Origin: Fidelibacterota bacterium | GTDB taxonomy: Bacteria > Fidelibacterota > Marinisomatia > SCGC-AAA003-L08 > D37C17 | Direction of reading: 5' to 3' | DNA: 64,000 bases | Assembly (NCBI GenBank): GCA_004124405.1 | Contig: SCKP01000002.1 | Span: 1 to 64,000, forward strand | In this document: positions 9,078-18,811 of the stretch, piece after piece | Position numbering within the stretch: the first letter of the stretch is position 1 | Layout: each line of letters begins with the position of its first letter | The notes under the pieces: model-generated | Told to the model about the DNA's origin: nothing | Databases searched by the model: none | The model's input: the letters and a program-made list of their open reading frames with translations, nothing else | Position numbers and translations under genes: made by a program

Positions 9078-9436
9078 TCTTCATAGGAACAGATATTGTT
9101 CCATTAATCAAAATTGAAAAGATGATTCAAGAAAATGGAGCCCGCTTTTTAAATCATGTATTCACCAAGTTAGAGCAAAATATCTGTGATAGCAAAAATT
9201 CACCATCTATTCATTATAGCGGCAAATTCGCCGCAAAAGAAGCTGTAAAAAAAGCTTTATTGAGTACAAAATCTTTTCCTGATATTCCCTTGAAATCTAT
9301 AGAAATACAAAATGATACTGATGGAACTCCCGTAGTCCAAATTGTTAAAGATAGCATCATTTATAGACAATTGAGAGTCTCAATATCCCATGCAGGAGAA
9401 TATGCAACAGCAACTGCAATATTAGAATTAGAATGA
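9074..9436 (+). CDS. acpS: Holo-[acyl-carrier-protein] synthase
   Basis: Transfers 4'-phosphopantetheine from CoA to the serine of acyl carrier protein, activating fatty-acid synthesis. 120 residues, normal for AcpS. The metal-binding aspartate D7 sits in IGTDIV, and the second metal site in KFAAKEAVKKAL. The late SISHAGEYATATAI matches the family's conserved end, with Ala where many have Asp/Glu. It is coupled by four-base overlaps to the HAD gene before and the nnr gene after. The acpS-nnr pair is a widespread bacterial neighbourhood. Confidence 0.94.
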   Translation: MIFIGTDIVPLIKIEKMIQENGARFLNHVFTKLEQNICDSKNSPSIHYSGKFAAKEAVKKALLSTKSFPDIPLKSIEIQNDTDGTPVVQIVKDSIIYRQLRVSISHAGEYATATAILELE

Positions 9437-10953
9437 TTCCTGTATTATTAAAAAATGATGCATACGCATTGGATGAATCTACAATTTCATCTGCTTATTT
9501 ATCTGAAAAAGATCTAATGGACAATGCTGGTAAGAGTATAGCTCAATTTGTTACAGAAAATATTCATGATACCTTCAACAAAAAATTTATTGTATTAGCG
9601 GGACCCGGAAATAATGGGGGGGATGCTATTATTTGTCATTATTATTTATCATACTATGGGATAAATTCACAATTAATATTAGTCAATAAACAACAAGAGG
9701 AAAGTTGGATATTTGAAAAATATACGATTGAAAGTAATACAATAAAATTTTATGATGACAAAATTGAGTTAAATCCTGACTATTGGTACATAGATGGTAT
9801 TTTTGGTATTGGATTAAAAAGAAATATAGATGGGAAATATAAAAATATTATTGATCTCTTAATTGATTGTCCCAATATCATTTCAATTGATATTCCATCG
9901 GGGATTTACTGCGATAATGGAATAATGGCAGGGACAAATATTAATGCTGTTTATACTTTGGCCCTGGGATATCACAAAGTAGGGCATTTTTTTAACGATG
10001 GTTTAGATGCCTCCGGTGAAATTCACGTTTTAGATATCGGGTTTAAACCCATATCAGAACCTCGATCTTTTTTACAATTGATTGAACCTGAAGATGTCTG
10101 TGGGCAGCTACCTGTTTATTCTGAAAATGCCCATAAATACAGCCGTGGAAAGTTAGTAACTATTTCTGGTTCAAAAGGATATACGGGTGCTTGCATACTT
10201 GCAATTCAGGCGGCAATTAAAACTGGGGTTGGTATCGTAAAGGCTATCATTCCCGAAAGCCTGAATCTGGTTCTGGAAACATTGCTCACTGAAGCAATTA
10301 CAATTCCGATTAAAGAACATGAAGCTGGAACATTCACAAGAGAAAATTCAAGTGATATCTTAATAGAAACAGACTGGGCTGATGCTGTTATATTTGGCCC
10401 AGGATTAAAAATATATCCAAATTCTGGAGACTGGATGGCAGAGGTTCTTCGAAATTTGAAAAAACCGCTGGTATTGGATGCAACAGGATTTCTTCCTTTA
10501 ATTGAAAATAAAATGACAATCAGTGAATTGCCCCCTGAAACAATATTAACCCCTCATTATGCTGAATTTTCCCGTATATTTAATTTGGATTTAAGAGAAG
10601 TTATTAAAGACCCTATTTCTGCTGTTAGGGGTATAATCCCATTCTTAGAAAACCGTGTGTTAATATTAAAGGGTGCCACAAATATTATTGTTAATTATGG
10701 TGGTGATATTTTTTTAGTGAATCACGGTACGCCTGCCTTAGCAACAGCAGGCACTGGCGATGTGTTGACAGGAATATTAGGAGCCTTGTTGGCGCAGGGA
10801 GAACAATTGGATGAGGCATCATTACTTGCTGTGTATTTACATGGAGAGTGTGTACATCAATTTAATAAATTAATCAGCGGTAAGGGCCTTACTGCTTCAG
10901 ATTTACCTGCTATGTTACCCTATGCTTTGAATGAAGTGAATTATGTACATTAA
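9433..10953 (+). CDS. nnr: Bifunctional NAD(P)H-hydrate epimerase and dehydratase
   Basis: Repairs damaged NAD(P)H hydrates. The N-terminal YjeF-like half (about 1-215) epimerises R-NAD(P)HX to S; it has the GPGNNGGDAIICHYYL loop and SIDIPSG. The C-terminal ribokinase-like half (about 225-500) dehydrates S-NAD(P)HX with ADP; it has GSKGYTGA, FGPGL, LTPHYAEF and the catalytic ATAGTGDVLTGILGALLAQG. 506 residues, the normal fused length. Overlaps acpS by 4 bases and the VanZ-like gene by 11. Confidence 0.95.
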   Translation: MIPVLLKNDAYALDESTISSAYLSEKDLMDNAGKSIAQFVTENIHDTFNKKFIVLAGPGNNGGDAIICHYYLSYYGINSQLILVNKQQEESWIFEKYTIESNTIKFYDDKIELNPDYWYIDGIFGIGLKRNIDGKYKNIIDLLIDCPNIISIDIPSGIYCDNGIMAGTNINAVYTLALGYHKVGHFFNDGLDASGEIHVLDIGFKPISEPRSFLQLIEPEDVCGQLPVYSENAHKYSRGKLVTISGSKGYTGACILAIQAAIKTGVGIVKAIIPESLNLVLETLLTEAITIPIKEHEAGTFTRENSSDILIETDWADAVIFGPGLKIYPNSGDWMAEVLRNLKKPLVLDATGFLPLIENKMTISELPPETILTPHYAEFSRIFNLDLREVIKDPISAVRGIIPFLENRVLILKGATNIIVNYGGDIFLVNHGTPALATAGTGDVLTGILGALLAQGEQLDEASLLAVYLHGECVHQFNKLISGKGLTASDLPAMLPYALNEVNYVH

Positions 10954-11293
10954 ATCTTTGAAAACATGGATATTTATTTCTTATGTAGGCTTGGTATTGT
11001 ATTTTTCTGCCCAACCAGGAAATAATATTAGTTGGTTTTTTCAATTGTGGAAATATGATAAGATTGTACATTTTATGGAATATTTAGGTATGGGGTTCTT
11101 ACTTATTAATGCTCTAAAAATAAAACCACTGAAAAAATCGGAATGGAAATTTGCAATACTATTCTTATTAGTTTTCCCAGTTATTGATGAGCTTTTGCAG
11201 TATTTTACACCAACTCGTATTCCTGATGTATTGGATGGGGTTGCAGATGTTTTAGGTGGATTAACCGGTGCATATTTAAGAAAATATTTATAA
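10943..11293 (+). CDS. VanZ-like small membrane protein
   Basis: 116 residues with about four hydrophobic segments, a DKIVHFMEYLGMGFLL stretch and DELLQYFTPTRIPDVLD. The pattern DK-x-x-H-F with a later DExxQ and R-x-x-D is typical of the VanZ-like family, whose members are mostly uncharacterised; VanZ itself gives low-level teicoplanin resistance. Nothing here implies resistance. It overlaps nnr by 11 bases and recN by one (TAATG), so it is expressed with the repair and wall genes around it. Confidence 0.85.
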   Translation: MYIKSLKTWIFISYVGLVLYFSAQPGNNISWFFQLWKYDKIVHFMEYLGMGFLLINALKIKPLKKSEWKFAILFLLVFPVIDELLQYFTPTRIPDVLDGVADVLGGLTGAYLRKYL

Positions 11294-12909
11294 TGCTGTC
11301 ATCACTCTATATTAAAAATTTAGCTATCATAGATGAATTAAATATCTCATTTAATGAGGGATTAAATATAATTACCGGTGAAACTGGTGCTGGAAAATCA
11401 CTCATCATAAAGGCAATACAACTTTTAATGGGAAGAAAATTCTCTCCGGAAATTTTAAGAACTGGTTGTGATACATTGGTGGTTGAGGGAAATTTCAATG
11501 ACCATAATAATAACACCGTAATTCGAAGAATATATAGGGAAAACAGGCAGTCAAAGTCATTTATTAATGATGAACCAGTCACCCAAAAAGAGCTACTTAA
11601 AACTACTCGTCTTCTTGCTGATCTACATGGGCAGCATGATCATCAGAATTTATTAGATTCAAGTACACATTTGCACTATTTGGACTCTTATGGCAGTTAT
11701 GATTCTATGCTAATTAAGGTTAAAAATATCTTTCATCATGTACAAGAATGTGAAATTAAACTTCATAAGCTACTATTAAGGCAGAGTCAATTAAGAGAGA
11801 AAAGTACACTCTATGAATTTCAATTAAATGAACTTACACAATATCCTCTTTCAATAGAATTTGAAGAAGAAATAATTAGAAAATATCATCTACTGTCAAA
11901 AGCCTCTGAAATACAATCCTCTCTTTTATCTGTCAGTTTGTTATTGGAGGGAGGTGATTATGCAGTCCTAAATAGTTTAAATAAAATAATAAATGAACTT
12001 GAAAATATTTCAGAATTTGATGAGTCTATTCTTACCATCCAAAAAAGAACTGGTGAAAATCGAATTGAATTGGAAGATATAGGTTTAGAAATTCAAAGGG
12101 TTAAAGAGAATATAATAGTTAATCCGGATGAATTAGAAAAAGTTAATGATATCATTTCACATATTGAGATGCTTAAACGAAAACATGGTGGTAGTATTGA
12201 ATCTGTAATTGAATACAGAGATGCAATAATCCAGGCAGAGGTTGAATCTGGCGGATGTAAGGCTGAAATTAATAATTTGGAAAACGAGTTTCAAAACCTG
12301 AAAAAAGATTTATTAGACAACTCAACCCTAATATCTCAATATCGTAAAAATACTGGAGCCAAACTGGAAAAGACAATTAAGGATAATCTGAAACATTTAA
12401 ATATGGCTGACACTATTTTTAAAATAAATTTGTATTCTAATCCTGAAAATATTATGGAAACTGGAATGGATTCCTGTGAATTTTTTATTTCCACAAATAT
12501 TGGAGAAGAGTTACGTCCAGTTGCGAAAATAGCTTCAGGTGGTGAAATATCACGAATAATGTTAGCAATTAAAATGACGTTACAATCAAAAGATATTGTG
12601 AATACGTTGATTTTTGACGAGATAGATTCTGGAATTTCAGGAGCCACCGCTGAAAGGATTGGTGAGACTTTCGAAAAATTAGCTGAAAGTCATCAGATTA
12701 TTTGCATTACTCATTTATCCCAAATTGCCGGCAAGGGAGACACTCATTTTAAAGTAAGTAAAAATATTAAAGGAAATCGTATAGTTGTCGATGTTAATAA
12801 ATTGACAAAATCCGATAGAATCGGGGAAATTGCTACATTAATCAGTGGACGAAAAATAACTGAATCCAGCCGAAAACAAGCAGAGGAATTACTGCAATCT
12901 AATGGATAA
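11293..12909 (+). CDS. recN: DNA repair protein RecN
   Basis: SMC-like ATPase that acts early at double-strand breaks. 538 residues. Walker A GETGAGKS (K35) is near the N-terminus and a family Q-loop stretch LHGQHDHQNLLD follows. A central region of moderate coiled coil spans about 150-390. The C-terminal head has signature ASGGEISRIMLAIK, Walker B LIFDEIDSGISG and the late ITHLSQIA. Slightly short compared with the 550-570 typical of RecN, with the loss in the coiled coil. The ATG shares one base with the VanZ stop; the end overlaps murA by 8. Confidence 0.95.
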   Translation: MLSSLYIKNLAIIDELNISFNEGLNIITGETGAGKSLIIKAIQLLMGRKFSPEILRTGCDTLVVEGNFNDHNNNTVIRRIYRENRQSKSFINDEPVTQKELLKTTRLLADLHGQHDHQNLLDSSTHLHYLDSYGSYDSMLIKVKNIFHHVQECEIKLHKLLLRQSQLREKSTLYEFQLNELTQYPLSIEFEEEIIRKYHLLSKASEIQSSLLSVSLLLEGGDYAVLNSLNKIINELENISEFDESILTIQKRTGENRIELEDIGLEIQRVKENIIVNPDELEKVNDIISHIEMLKRKHGGSIESVIEYRDAIIQAEVESGGCKAEINNLENEFQNLKKDLLDNSTLISQYRKNTGAKLEKTIKDNLKHLNMADTIFKINLYSNPENIMETGMDSCEFFISTNIGEELRPVAKIASGGEISRIMLAIKMTLQSKDIVNTLIFDEIDSGISGATAERIGETFEKLAESHQIICITHLSQIAGKGDTHFKVSKNIKGNRIVVDVNKLTKSDRIGEIATLISGRKITESSRKQAEELLQSNG

Positions 12910-14158
12910 ATTTATTATTGAGGGTGGAGCCCCTTTGAAGGGAGAAGTTGAAATTAGCGGGGCAAAAAATGCTGTTTTGCCAATTATGGCTGCAACAATA
13001 ATAGTTTCAGGTAAATATAGATTGAAAAACGTTCCCGAATTGCGAGATACATTTACCATGAAAAGATTATTAGAAATGGTTGGAGCTACTGTCCATTATG
13101 AAAACAATATTATGGATATTGATACATCTGGATGTGATACACCAATTGCCCCTTATGATCTGGTGAAAACGATGCGGGCATCCTTTTATGTATTAGGTCC
13201 ATTGTTAAGTCGTTTTAATTATGCAGAAGTTTCTCTTCCTGGAGGATGTGCCTGGGGTCCTCGCCCTGTAAACTATCACCTCCAGGCAATGGAAACGTTA
13301 GGGGCAGAGATTGATCTTTCTGATGGAATGATTATTGCAAAAGGTAAATTAAAGGGAGCGCAGATTAACTTTAAACAAAGCAGTGTAGGTGCTACAGGTA
13401 ATGCTTTGATGGCGGCTGTTAATTCTGAAGGAACCACTATTATTAAAAATGCAGCACAAGAGCCTGAGATAGAAGCTCTCTGTCATTTTCTTAAAAAAAT
13501 GGGGGCAAGCATCCAAGGAATTGGAAAGGAGAAAATCACAATTTCAGGCCAGAAGGAATTAAATGCCGATATTGAATATTCTGTAATTCCCGATCGAATA
13601 GAAGCTGGAACCTTTCTTATTGCCGGTGCAAGTACATTCGGTGATATTACTGTGGTAAATGTAAATCCTGATCATTTAGGTATGCTTTTAAAATATTTAA
13701 CCATAGCAGGATTTAATTTAGATGTGCAAGATAAATCAATTCGTATATCTCCTTCTCAAAATTATATCAATCCTGTTGATATGACGACAGAAATTTATCC
13801 TGGGTTCCCAACTGACCTACAAGCACAGTGGATGGCTTTAATGGCAATAGCTGATGGAGAGAGTAAAATTACTGAAGAAATTTATTCAGATCGCTTCACT
13901 CATATTGCTGAATTAACTCGGTTTGGTGCTCAAATTCAATTATCAGGCAATAAAGCGGAAATACAGGGAATAAATAAATTGAAAGGTGCTCCAGTAATGT
14001 CAACTGATATTCGGGCCAGTGCATCTCTTATAATTGCAGCATTAACTGCAGAAGGAAAGAGCAGTATTTCTAGAATTTACCATATTGACAGAGGATATGA
14101 TAATATTGAAAATAAATTCAATCTACTGGGCGCAAAAATTAATAGGGTTCGGGAATGA
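12902..14158 (+). CDS. murA: UDP-N-acetylglucosamine 1-carboxyvinyltransferase
   Basis: First committed step of peptidoglycan synthesis: enolpyruvyl transfer from phosphoenolpyruvate to UDP-GlcNAc. 418 residues, the usual length. The N-terminal GEVEISGAKNAVLPIMAA is intact. The active-site cysteine is kept as C116 in LPGGCAWGPRPV, the fosfomycin-reactive type. The catalytic aspartate lies in YPGFPTDLQAQWMAL, and DIRASASLIIAALTA is at the C-terminus. Last gene of the coupled set from the HAD gene on; 109 bases without a clear terminator separate it from the next gene. Confidence 0.97.
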   Translation: MDKFIIEGGAPLKGEVEISGAKNAVLPIMAATIIVSGKYRLKNVPELRDTFTMKRLLEMVGATVHYENNIMDIDTSGCDTPIAPYDLVKTMRASFYVLGPLLSRFNYAEVSLPGGCAWGPRPVNYHLQAMETLGAEIDLSDGMIIAKGKLKGAQINFKQSSVGATGNALMAAVNSEGTTIIKNAAQEPEIEALCHFLKKMGASIQGIGKEKITISGQKELNADIEYSVIPDRIEAGTFLIAGASTFGDITVVNVNPDHLGMLLKYLTIAGFNLDVQDKSIRISPSQNYINPVDMTTEIYPGFPTDLQAQWMALMAIADGESKITEEIYSDRFTHIAELTRFGAQIQLSGNKAEIQGINKLKGAPVMSTDIRASASLIIAALTAEGKSSISRIYHIDRGYDNIENKFNLLGAKINRVRE

Positions 14159-14267
14159 GGTGGTCTATAAATCTAGTATTGAAAGAAATATTAAGCCTTA
14201 GAAATTCTCTTGATTCTATCCTCATATCATTAGTAAGTTAATTATAATCAAAAAAGGGAGTAAAAAG

Positions 14268-15029
14268 ATGAAAACAAATAGAAATATAATAGTAGCATTA
14301 ATCTTTGGTGTGTCAACTATTTTTGCCAGTGATGCGAAAATTGCAGCAAAAACAGCAAATTTAGCCGATCAAAGTGTGAAAAAATCAAGTATCAATCTCA
14401 CCGTAGAATCAATTAGTGATATTTATGGTGTTCAATTTGATATAAAATATAATCCTCAAGAGTTGAGTTTAACCGACAATGATATTAAATCTAAAGTAGC
14501 CGGGATAAATATATATAGCCGTGTTAACGACGAAGGTTCAGCACGAGTATTGATGTTTGGAATGAACGGTGAAAAGATTCTTGATGTAAATGCAGGTAAC
14601 ATCGCTGACATCTTGGATATCAATTTTCAGCCTGCTGAAATATTTAATGGTACAAGTCAGGTTGAATTAGTTAATGTTACTCTCGCTGGAAAAGGTGGGG
14701 TAGAAGTAAGTGTCTCTACTTCAACTTTTGAGATATCATTCAACACTCCGCTAAGAACATCGTTATCAAAGAATTATCCAAATCCGTTCAACCCATCCAC
14801 AACTATAGACTATGAATTGTCTAATGCCGGAATGGTTTCCTTGGTGATCTATGATTTAAAAGGTGCTGTGGTGAAAACATTGGTTTATGAACATCAAAAA
14901 CCCAATTATCACAATGTTGTATGGAATGGATTAAATAATAGTGGACAATCTGTTGCAAGCGGTCGTTATTTATTAAAAATGACGGCTCCCGGTTATACAG
15001 AAACCATTACAATGACGCTTCTTAAGTAA
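14268..15029 (+). CDS. Secreted cohesin-like protein with type IX sorting tail
   Basis: 253 residues: a signal peptide (about 1-20, IIVALIFGVSTIFA), then a cohesin-like beta-sandwich (about 40-155; DIYGVQFDIKYNPQELSL and a late VELVNVTLAGKGG). The C-terminal domain (about 163-253) starts LSKNYPNPFNPSTTIDYEL and contains VSLVIYDLKG and ASGRYLLKM. This tail is the FlgD-like/Por-secretion type used by type IX systems of FCB bacteria, so the protein is probably delivered to the surface or released. No catalytic or dockerin part is visible. An AAAGGGAG site precedes the ATG and a strong terminator follows, so it is monocistronic. What it binds is unknown. Confidence 0.85.
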   Translation: MKTNRNIIVALIFGVSTIFASDAKIAAKTANLADQSVKKSSINLTVESISDIYGVQFDIKYNPQELSLTDNDIKSKVAGINIYSRVNDEGSARVLMFGMNGEKILDVNAGNIADILDINFQPAEIFNGTSQVELVNVTLAGKGGVEVSVSTSTFEISFNTPLRTSLSKNYPNPFNPSTTIDYELSNAGMVSLVIYDLKGAVVKTLVYEHQKPNYHNVVWNGLNNSGQSVASGRYLLKMTAPGYTETITMTLLK

Positions 15030-15058
15030 TAATTAAAAAGTAAGTTTCTCCCTTTTTA

Positions 15059-15087
15059 AAACCCGGCGGATCCGTCGGGTTTTTTTA
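15059..15087 (+). terminator. Strong rho-independent terminator
   Basis: Stem ACCCGGCGG paired with CCGTCGGGT (one G-T pair), a two-base AT loop and a run of seven T, 30 bases after the stop of the cohesin-like gene. It is one of the few GC-rich spots in the window. Confidence 0.93.
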
Positions 15088-15171
15088 TTTATTAAATACT
15101 CAATATATTACATAATATCTTCTTATACCTTTTGGATAAAAGAAAAATAATCAAGTAATATTAATACTATT

Positions 15172-16521
15172 ATGGATATCAAAATTGTAGTAATCGGTGT
15201 TGGGGAAGTAGGTTTTAACCTTGTAAAAGCGCTAAGCAAAGAAAAGTTTGACATCACCATTATTGACATAAACGAAGAAAAATGTCAAAGAATCACAAAT
15301 ACCATGGATGTTCGAGGGATTATCGGTAATGGCGCATCTCAGAGAATACTGCAGCAGATAGATATGCCAGAGATTGATTATTTGTTGGCACTTACAAGAA
15401 TAGATGAGGTGAATCTGGTTGCATCTAAATCTGCTTATGAAATGGGTGCAAAAAAAATTATATGTCGTTTGAGAAATACTGAGTATTCTCATGAAAATGC
15501 TATAATAACACCCGAACAATTTGGAATTGATTATGTAGTCTACCCTGAAAAAGCCGCACAAAGAGATATTGAAAATTTAATTCGTCAAACTTCTGCCATA
15601 GATTTAGAAGAGTTTAAAAATGGTCAAATCAATATGGTTGGAATTAAAATAGACCATACATCTCCTCTCATTGGTAGAAATATAAAAAATGTTGAATTAT
15701 CCAACCCGTATATTCCGCATAAGCTTGCTCTGGTTATTCGTGGAAATGAAAGTTTCATTCCCCTAAAAGACACAGCCTATAAGAAAGATGATATTGCGTA
15801 TTTTATTGGAAAAACCAAAGATATCCCTGAAATTCAGAGGATGGCCGGAAAACCTGCTTTTAAGGTGAAAAATATAATGATTTTGGGGTTAGGAAAAATT
15901 GGAAGATTATTAGCAAAATCACTTCAGTCTGATTATAATGTACGGATTGTAGAACAAAATTATGAAAAAGCCAAAAAATTTGGCAAACAATTATCTGATA
16001 CTCTTATACTTCAAGCAAACGGTTTAGATATAGATTTTCTCAATTCAGAAAATATTGAAGAAACGGATTGTTTCATTGCCGCAACTCAAAATGAACAAAC
16101 TAATATTTTGGCCAGTTTACTGGTTAAACATTATGGAGTGAAACAGGTTATCCTTCATATTACCACAACAAATTATTTCAAAGCCGTTCGCAGAATTGGT
16201 GTGGATGCCGTGGTAAGTAAGAATATATCTGCGGTTAATGAAGTATTAAAATTAATTCGAAGTGACCAGCAAGACCTGCCTGTTTCCAGATTTGAAGATA
16301 TAGATGTTGATGCCATTGAATTAACGGTTAATCCCGAATGTAAGTATCTTAGAAAAAAATATTCGATTAAACAAGTACCCGAAGAATTATGTATTGGAGC
16401 CATTTGTAGAAATAGCGAAATGATTATTCCCAATAATTTAACAGAAATATTCGCTGATGATGAATTATTGGTAATTACAAAAGAAGAGAATATTTCTAAA
16501 GCAGAAAAATTATTTCAATAA
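15172..16521 (+). CDS. trkA: Trk potassium uptake regulatory subunit TrkA
   Basis: Cytoplasmic NAD-binding gating subunit of the Trk K+ channel. 449 residues made of two repeats. The first Rossmann (RCK) fold starts at IVVIGVGEVGFNLVKAL and binds the nucleotide ribose through DIN; a TrkA-C domain follows near 140-220. A second Rossmann fold begins IMILGLGKIGRLLAKSL, with a second TrkA-C at the end. The gene sits 10 bases before trkH. A terminator 85 bases upstream suggests a promoter between 15088 and 15171, but I see no convincing motif. Confidence 0.95.
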   Translation: MDIKIVVIGVGEVGFNLVKALSKEKFDITIIDINEEKCQRITNTMDVRGIIGNGASQRILQQIDMPEIDYLLALTRIDEVNLVASKSAYEMGAKKIICRLRNTEYSHENAIITPEQFGIDYVVYPEKAAQRDIENLIRQTSAIDLEEFKNGQINMVGIKIDHTSPLIGRNIKNVELSNPYIPHKLALVIRGNESFIPLKDTAYKKDDIAYFIGKTKDIPEIQRMAGKPAFKVKNIMILGLGKIGRLLAKSLQSDYNVRIVEQNYEKAKKFGKQLSDTLILQANGLDIDFLNSENIEETDCFIAATQNEQTNILASLLVKHYGVKQVILHITTTNYFKAVRRIGVDAVVSKNISAVNEVLKLIRSDQQDLPVSRFEDIDVDAIELTVNPECKYLRKKYSIKQVPEELCIGAICRNSEMIIPNNLTEIFADDELLVITKEENISKAEKLFQ

Positions 16522-16531
16522 TTAATTTCAA

Positions 16532-17989
16532 ATGATAAGACGGCAGTCTTTTTATATAGTAGGTATACTTTTAATAATTTTAGGCTTTTCAATGCTTTTC
16601 AGTGTCGCCTGTAGTTTAATCTATGGCGATGGGGATCTCATCCCCTTACTACAATCCATTGCTGTTACTGTTGGATTCGGTTTAATTCTTGCAATACTTT
16701 CCAGAACTAAAGATAAAAAAGAATTAACTACCCACGATGGATTTGCAGTGGTTACTCTAGGATGGATTGCGATCGTTATTTTTAGTGCTTTTCCATTCTA
16801 TTTCTCCGGGACATTAGATTATACCAATTCTTTTTTTGAAGCAATGAGTGGTCTCACAACTACAGGTGCCACAGTGCTAGGGCATTCATCAACTTTATTA
16901 ATTGAAGACGTTCCGCATGGAATCTTATTTTGGCGATCTTTCACACAATTTATTGGTGGTATGGGAATTATTGTATTCAGTATTGCAATTTTGCCAATGC
17001 TGGGGATGGGGGGTGTACAATTGTTTAGAGCTGAAGTAGCAGGGCCTGTTGCAGATAAAATAACACCAAGGGTAAAACAGACTGCTAAATTATTATGGGG
17101 TATATATGTAGGCTTTGTTCTTATACTTTGCTTAATACTTAAAATTGAAGGAATGTCTTGGTTTGATGCTATATGCCATTCTTTCACTACAATAGCAACT
17201 AGTGGATTTTCAACCAAAACTATAAGTATAGGAGCCTATGGCGGATTGATCCAATGGACTATTATTATTTTTATGTTTCTTGCTGCAACTAACTTTTCAC
17301 TTCATTATTATTTTATTGCTAAGGGCAAATTTGAATATTATAAAGATCATGAGTTTCGTGTATATTTTGGTTTATGTATTATCTTCTCAATATTATTTTT
17401 TATTAATATTGTCGGCACCAACAAGTATCAAACAGATTTATTATCTTTTAGACATTCTGTTTTTGCTGCAGTTTCAATATTAACCACAACAGGTTTTAGT
17501 ACTGAAAATTTTAATGAATGGCCTGAAATGTCAAAAATGTTATTATTTTTCTTATTTTTTATTGGAGGTTCAGCTGGATCTACCACAGGTGGAATGAAAA
17601 TTATCCGTTCAATTTTGGTGTTTAAATATCTTATTTATGAAGTTCGTAAACTACTTCATCCCAAAGGTGTTTTCAATATCACTATTGGTGAAAATACTAT
17701 TGATGACAACGTGGTACGGGCAACACTGGGATTTTACTTATTTTATATATTAATTTTTGTATTTACTGCTATTTTCTTATCCTTTACAGGATTGGATGTT
17801 GAAACTGCTTTAACTGCATCAGCATCGGCAATAGGCAATATCGGACCCGGATTAGGCTCTATTGGCCCTTCAGGTAATTGGGGGCATCTAACTGATTTAG
17901 CAAAATGGCTAACAAGTTTTTGTATGCTGCTTGGACGGTTGGAAATATTTACAGTAGTTGTATTATTCAGCAGGAGCTTTTGGAAATAA
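16532..17989 (+). CDS. trkH: Trk potassium uptake channel subunit TrkH
   Basis: Membrane pore subunit that takes up K+ with TrkA. 485 residues, mostly hydrophobic, with the four-fold repeated pore signature: AMSGLTTTGATVL, HSFTTIATSGFSTK, AAVSILTTTGFSTENF and SASAIGNIGPGLG. A GGSAGSTTGGMKIIR stretch before the third/fourth repeat is typical. It directly follows trkA, its functional partner. The stop shares one base with the next ATG (TAATG at 17987). Confidence 0.95.
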   Translation: MIRRQSFYIVGILLIILGFSMLFSVACSLIYGDGDLIPLLQSIAVTVGFGLILAILSRTKDKKELTTHDGFAVVTLGWIAIVIFSAFPFYFSGTLDYTNSFFEAMSGLTTTGATVLGHSSTLLIEDVPHGILFWRSFTQFIGGMGIIVFSIAILPMLGMGGVQLFRAEVAGPVADKITPRVKQTAKLLWGIYVGFVLILCLILKIEGMSWFDAICHSFTTIATSGFSTKTISIGAYGGLIQWTIIIFMFLAATNFSLHYYFIAKGKFEYYKDHEFRVYFGLCIIFSILFFINIVGTNKYQTDLLSFRHSVFAAVSILTTTGFSTENFNEWPEMSKMLLFFLFFIGGSAGSTTGGMKIIRSILVFKYLIYEVRKLLHPKGVFNITIGENTIDDNVVRATLGFYLFYILIFVFTAIFLSFTGLDVETALTASASAIGNIGPGLGSIGPSGNWGHLTDLAKWLTSFCMLLGRLEIFTVVVLFSRSFWK

Positions 17990-18765
17990 TGGATTTAATT
18001 TTAAAAAAGATTGAAAAGGATATATGTACTTTAACTATCAATCGACCTGAGCAATACAATGCTCTAAATATTGAGGTTTTAACAGAGTTGGACTCAATAT
18101 TAAATTGGATACTGGAAGAAACCACCGTGAGAGTTGTTATTATTACCGGAAATGGAAAAAAAGCATTTATTGCAGGAGCAGATATTCAGGCAATGAATAA
18201 AATGGATGGAAAGGAAGCCGAAGTATTTTCAAAAATTGGGCAGGATTTAACAATGAAAATAGAAGAATTTAAGATTCCAATAATTGCGGCTGTTAACGGT
18301 TTTGCATTAGGTGGAGGTTGTGAATTTGCTATGGCATGTCATATACGTTACGCTTCTGAAAATGCAGTATTTGGCCAACCGGAAGTAGGATTAGGATTGA
18401 TCGCTGGATTCGGAGGCACTCAGAGACTTCCACGCCTTGTTGGAAAAGGATTGGCTATGGAGCTTCTCATTAGTGGGAAAAATATTAATGCGCACGAAGC
18501 ATGTAGAATTGGCTTGGTAAATAAAGTATTTCCATTAAATGAACTGATTCCTGCAGCAGAAAAATTAGCATTTTCTATCCTGAAAAATGGCCCACTTGCA
18601 GTAACTGCCACAATCAATGCAGTTAATTTTGGAGTCAATACCAGCCTGGGAATTGGGCTTACTTATGAGCAGAAAGAATTTGCAAATCTTTTTAAATCCC
18701 TTGACACAAAAGAAGGTTTATTGGCTTTTGTAGAAAAGCGATCTCCTAAATTCACTGGTAAATAA
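17989..18765 (+). CDS. Enoyl-CoA hydratase/isomerase (crotonase family)
   Basis: 258 residues from the ATG at 17989, the standard crotonase length; a longer in-frame start at 17905 would lie inside trkH and add a non-homologous leader. The oxyanion-hole stretches are KKAFIAGADIQAM and GFALGGGCEFAMACH. Both catalytic glutamates are present (E112 in GGCEFA, E132 in GQPEVGLGLIAG), so it should hydrate 2-enoyl-CoA thioesters, as in fatty-acid, butanoyl-CoA or branched-chain acid metabolism. The exact substrate cannot be read. It starts in the trkH stop but has no functional link to it; other beta-oxidation genes are not adjacent. Confidence 0.93.
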   Translation: MDLILKKIEKDICTLTINRPEQYNALNIEVLTELDSILNWILEETTVRVVIITGNGKKAFIAGADIQAMNKMDGKEAEVFSKIGQDLTMKIEEFKIPIIAAVNGFALGGGCEFAMACHIRYASENAVFGQPEVGLGLIAGFGGTQRLPRLVGKGLAMELLISGKNINAHEACRIGLVNKVFPLNELIPAAEKLAFSILKNGPLAVTATINAVNFGVNTSLGIGLTYEQKEFANLFKSLDTKEGLLAFVEKRSPKFTGK

Positions 18766-18811
18766 GAGATAATAATTTCATACATCATTTTTATTTTTTT
18801 TCATTTATTTT

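Noticed and set aside
17905-17988. N-terminal extension of the enoyl-CoA hydratase
   Set aside because: It is entirely inside trkH in another frame; the ATG at 17989 gives the standard length and sits in the stop overlap.
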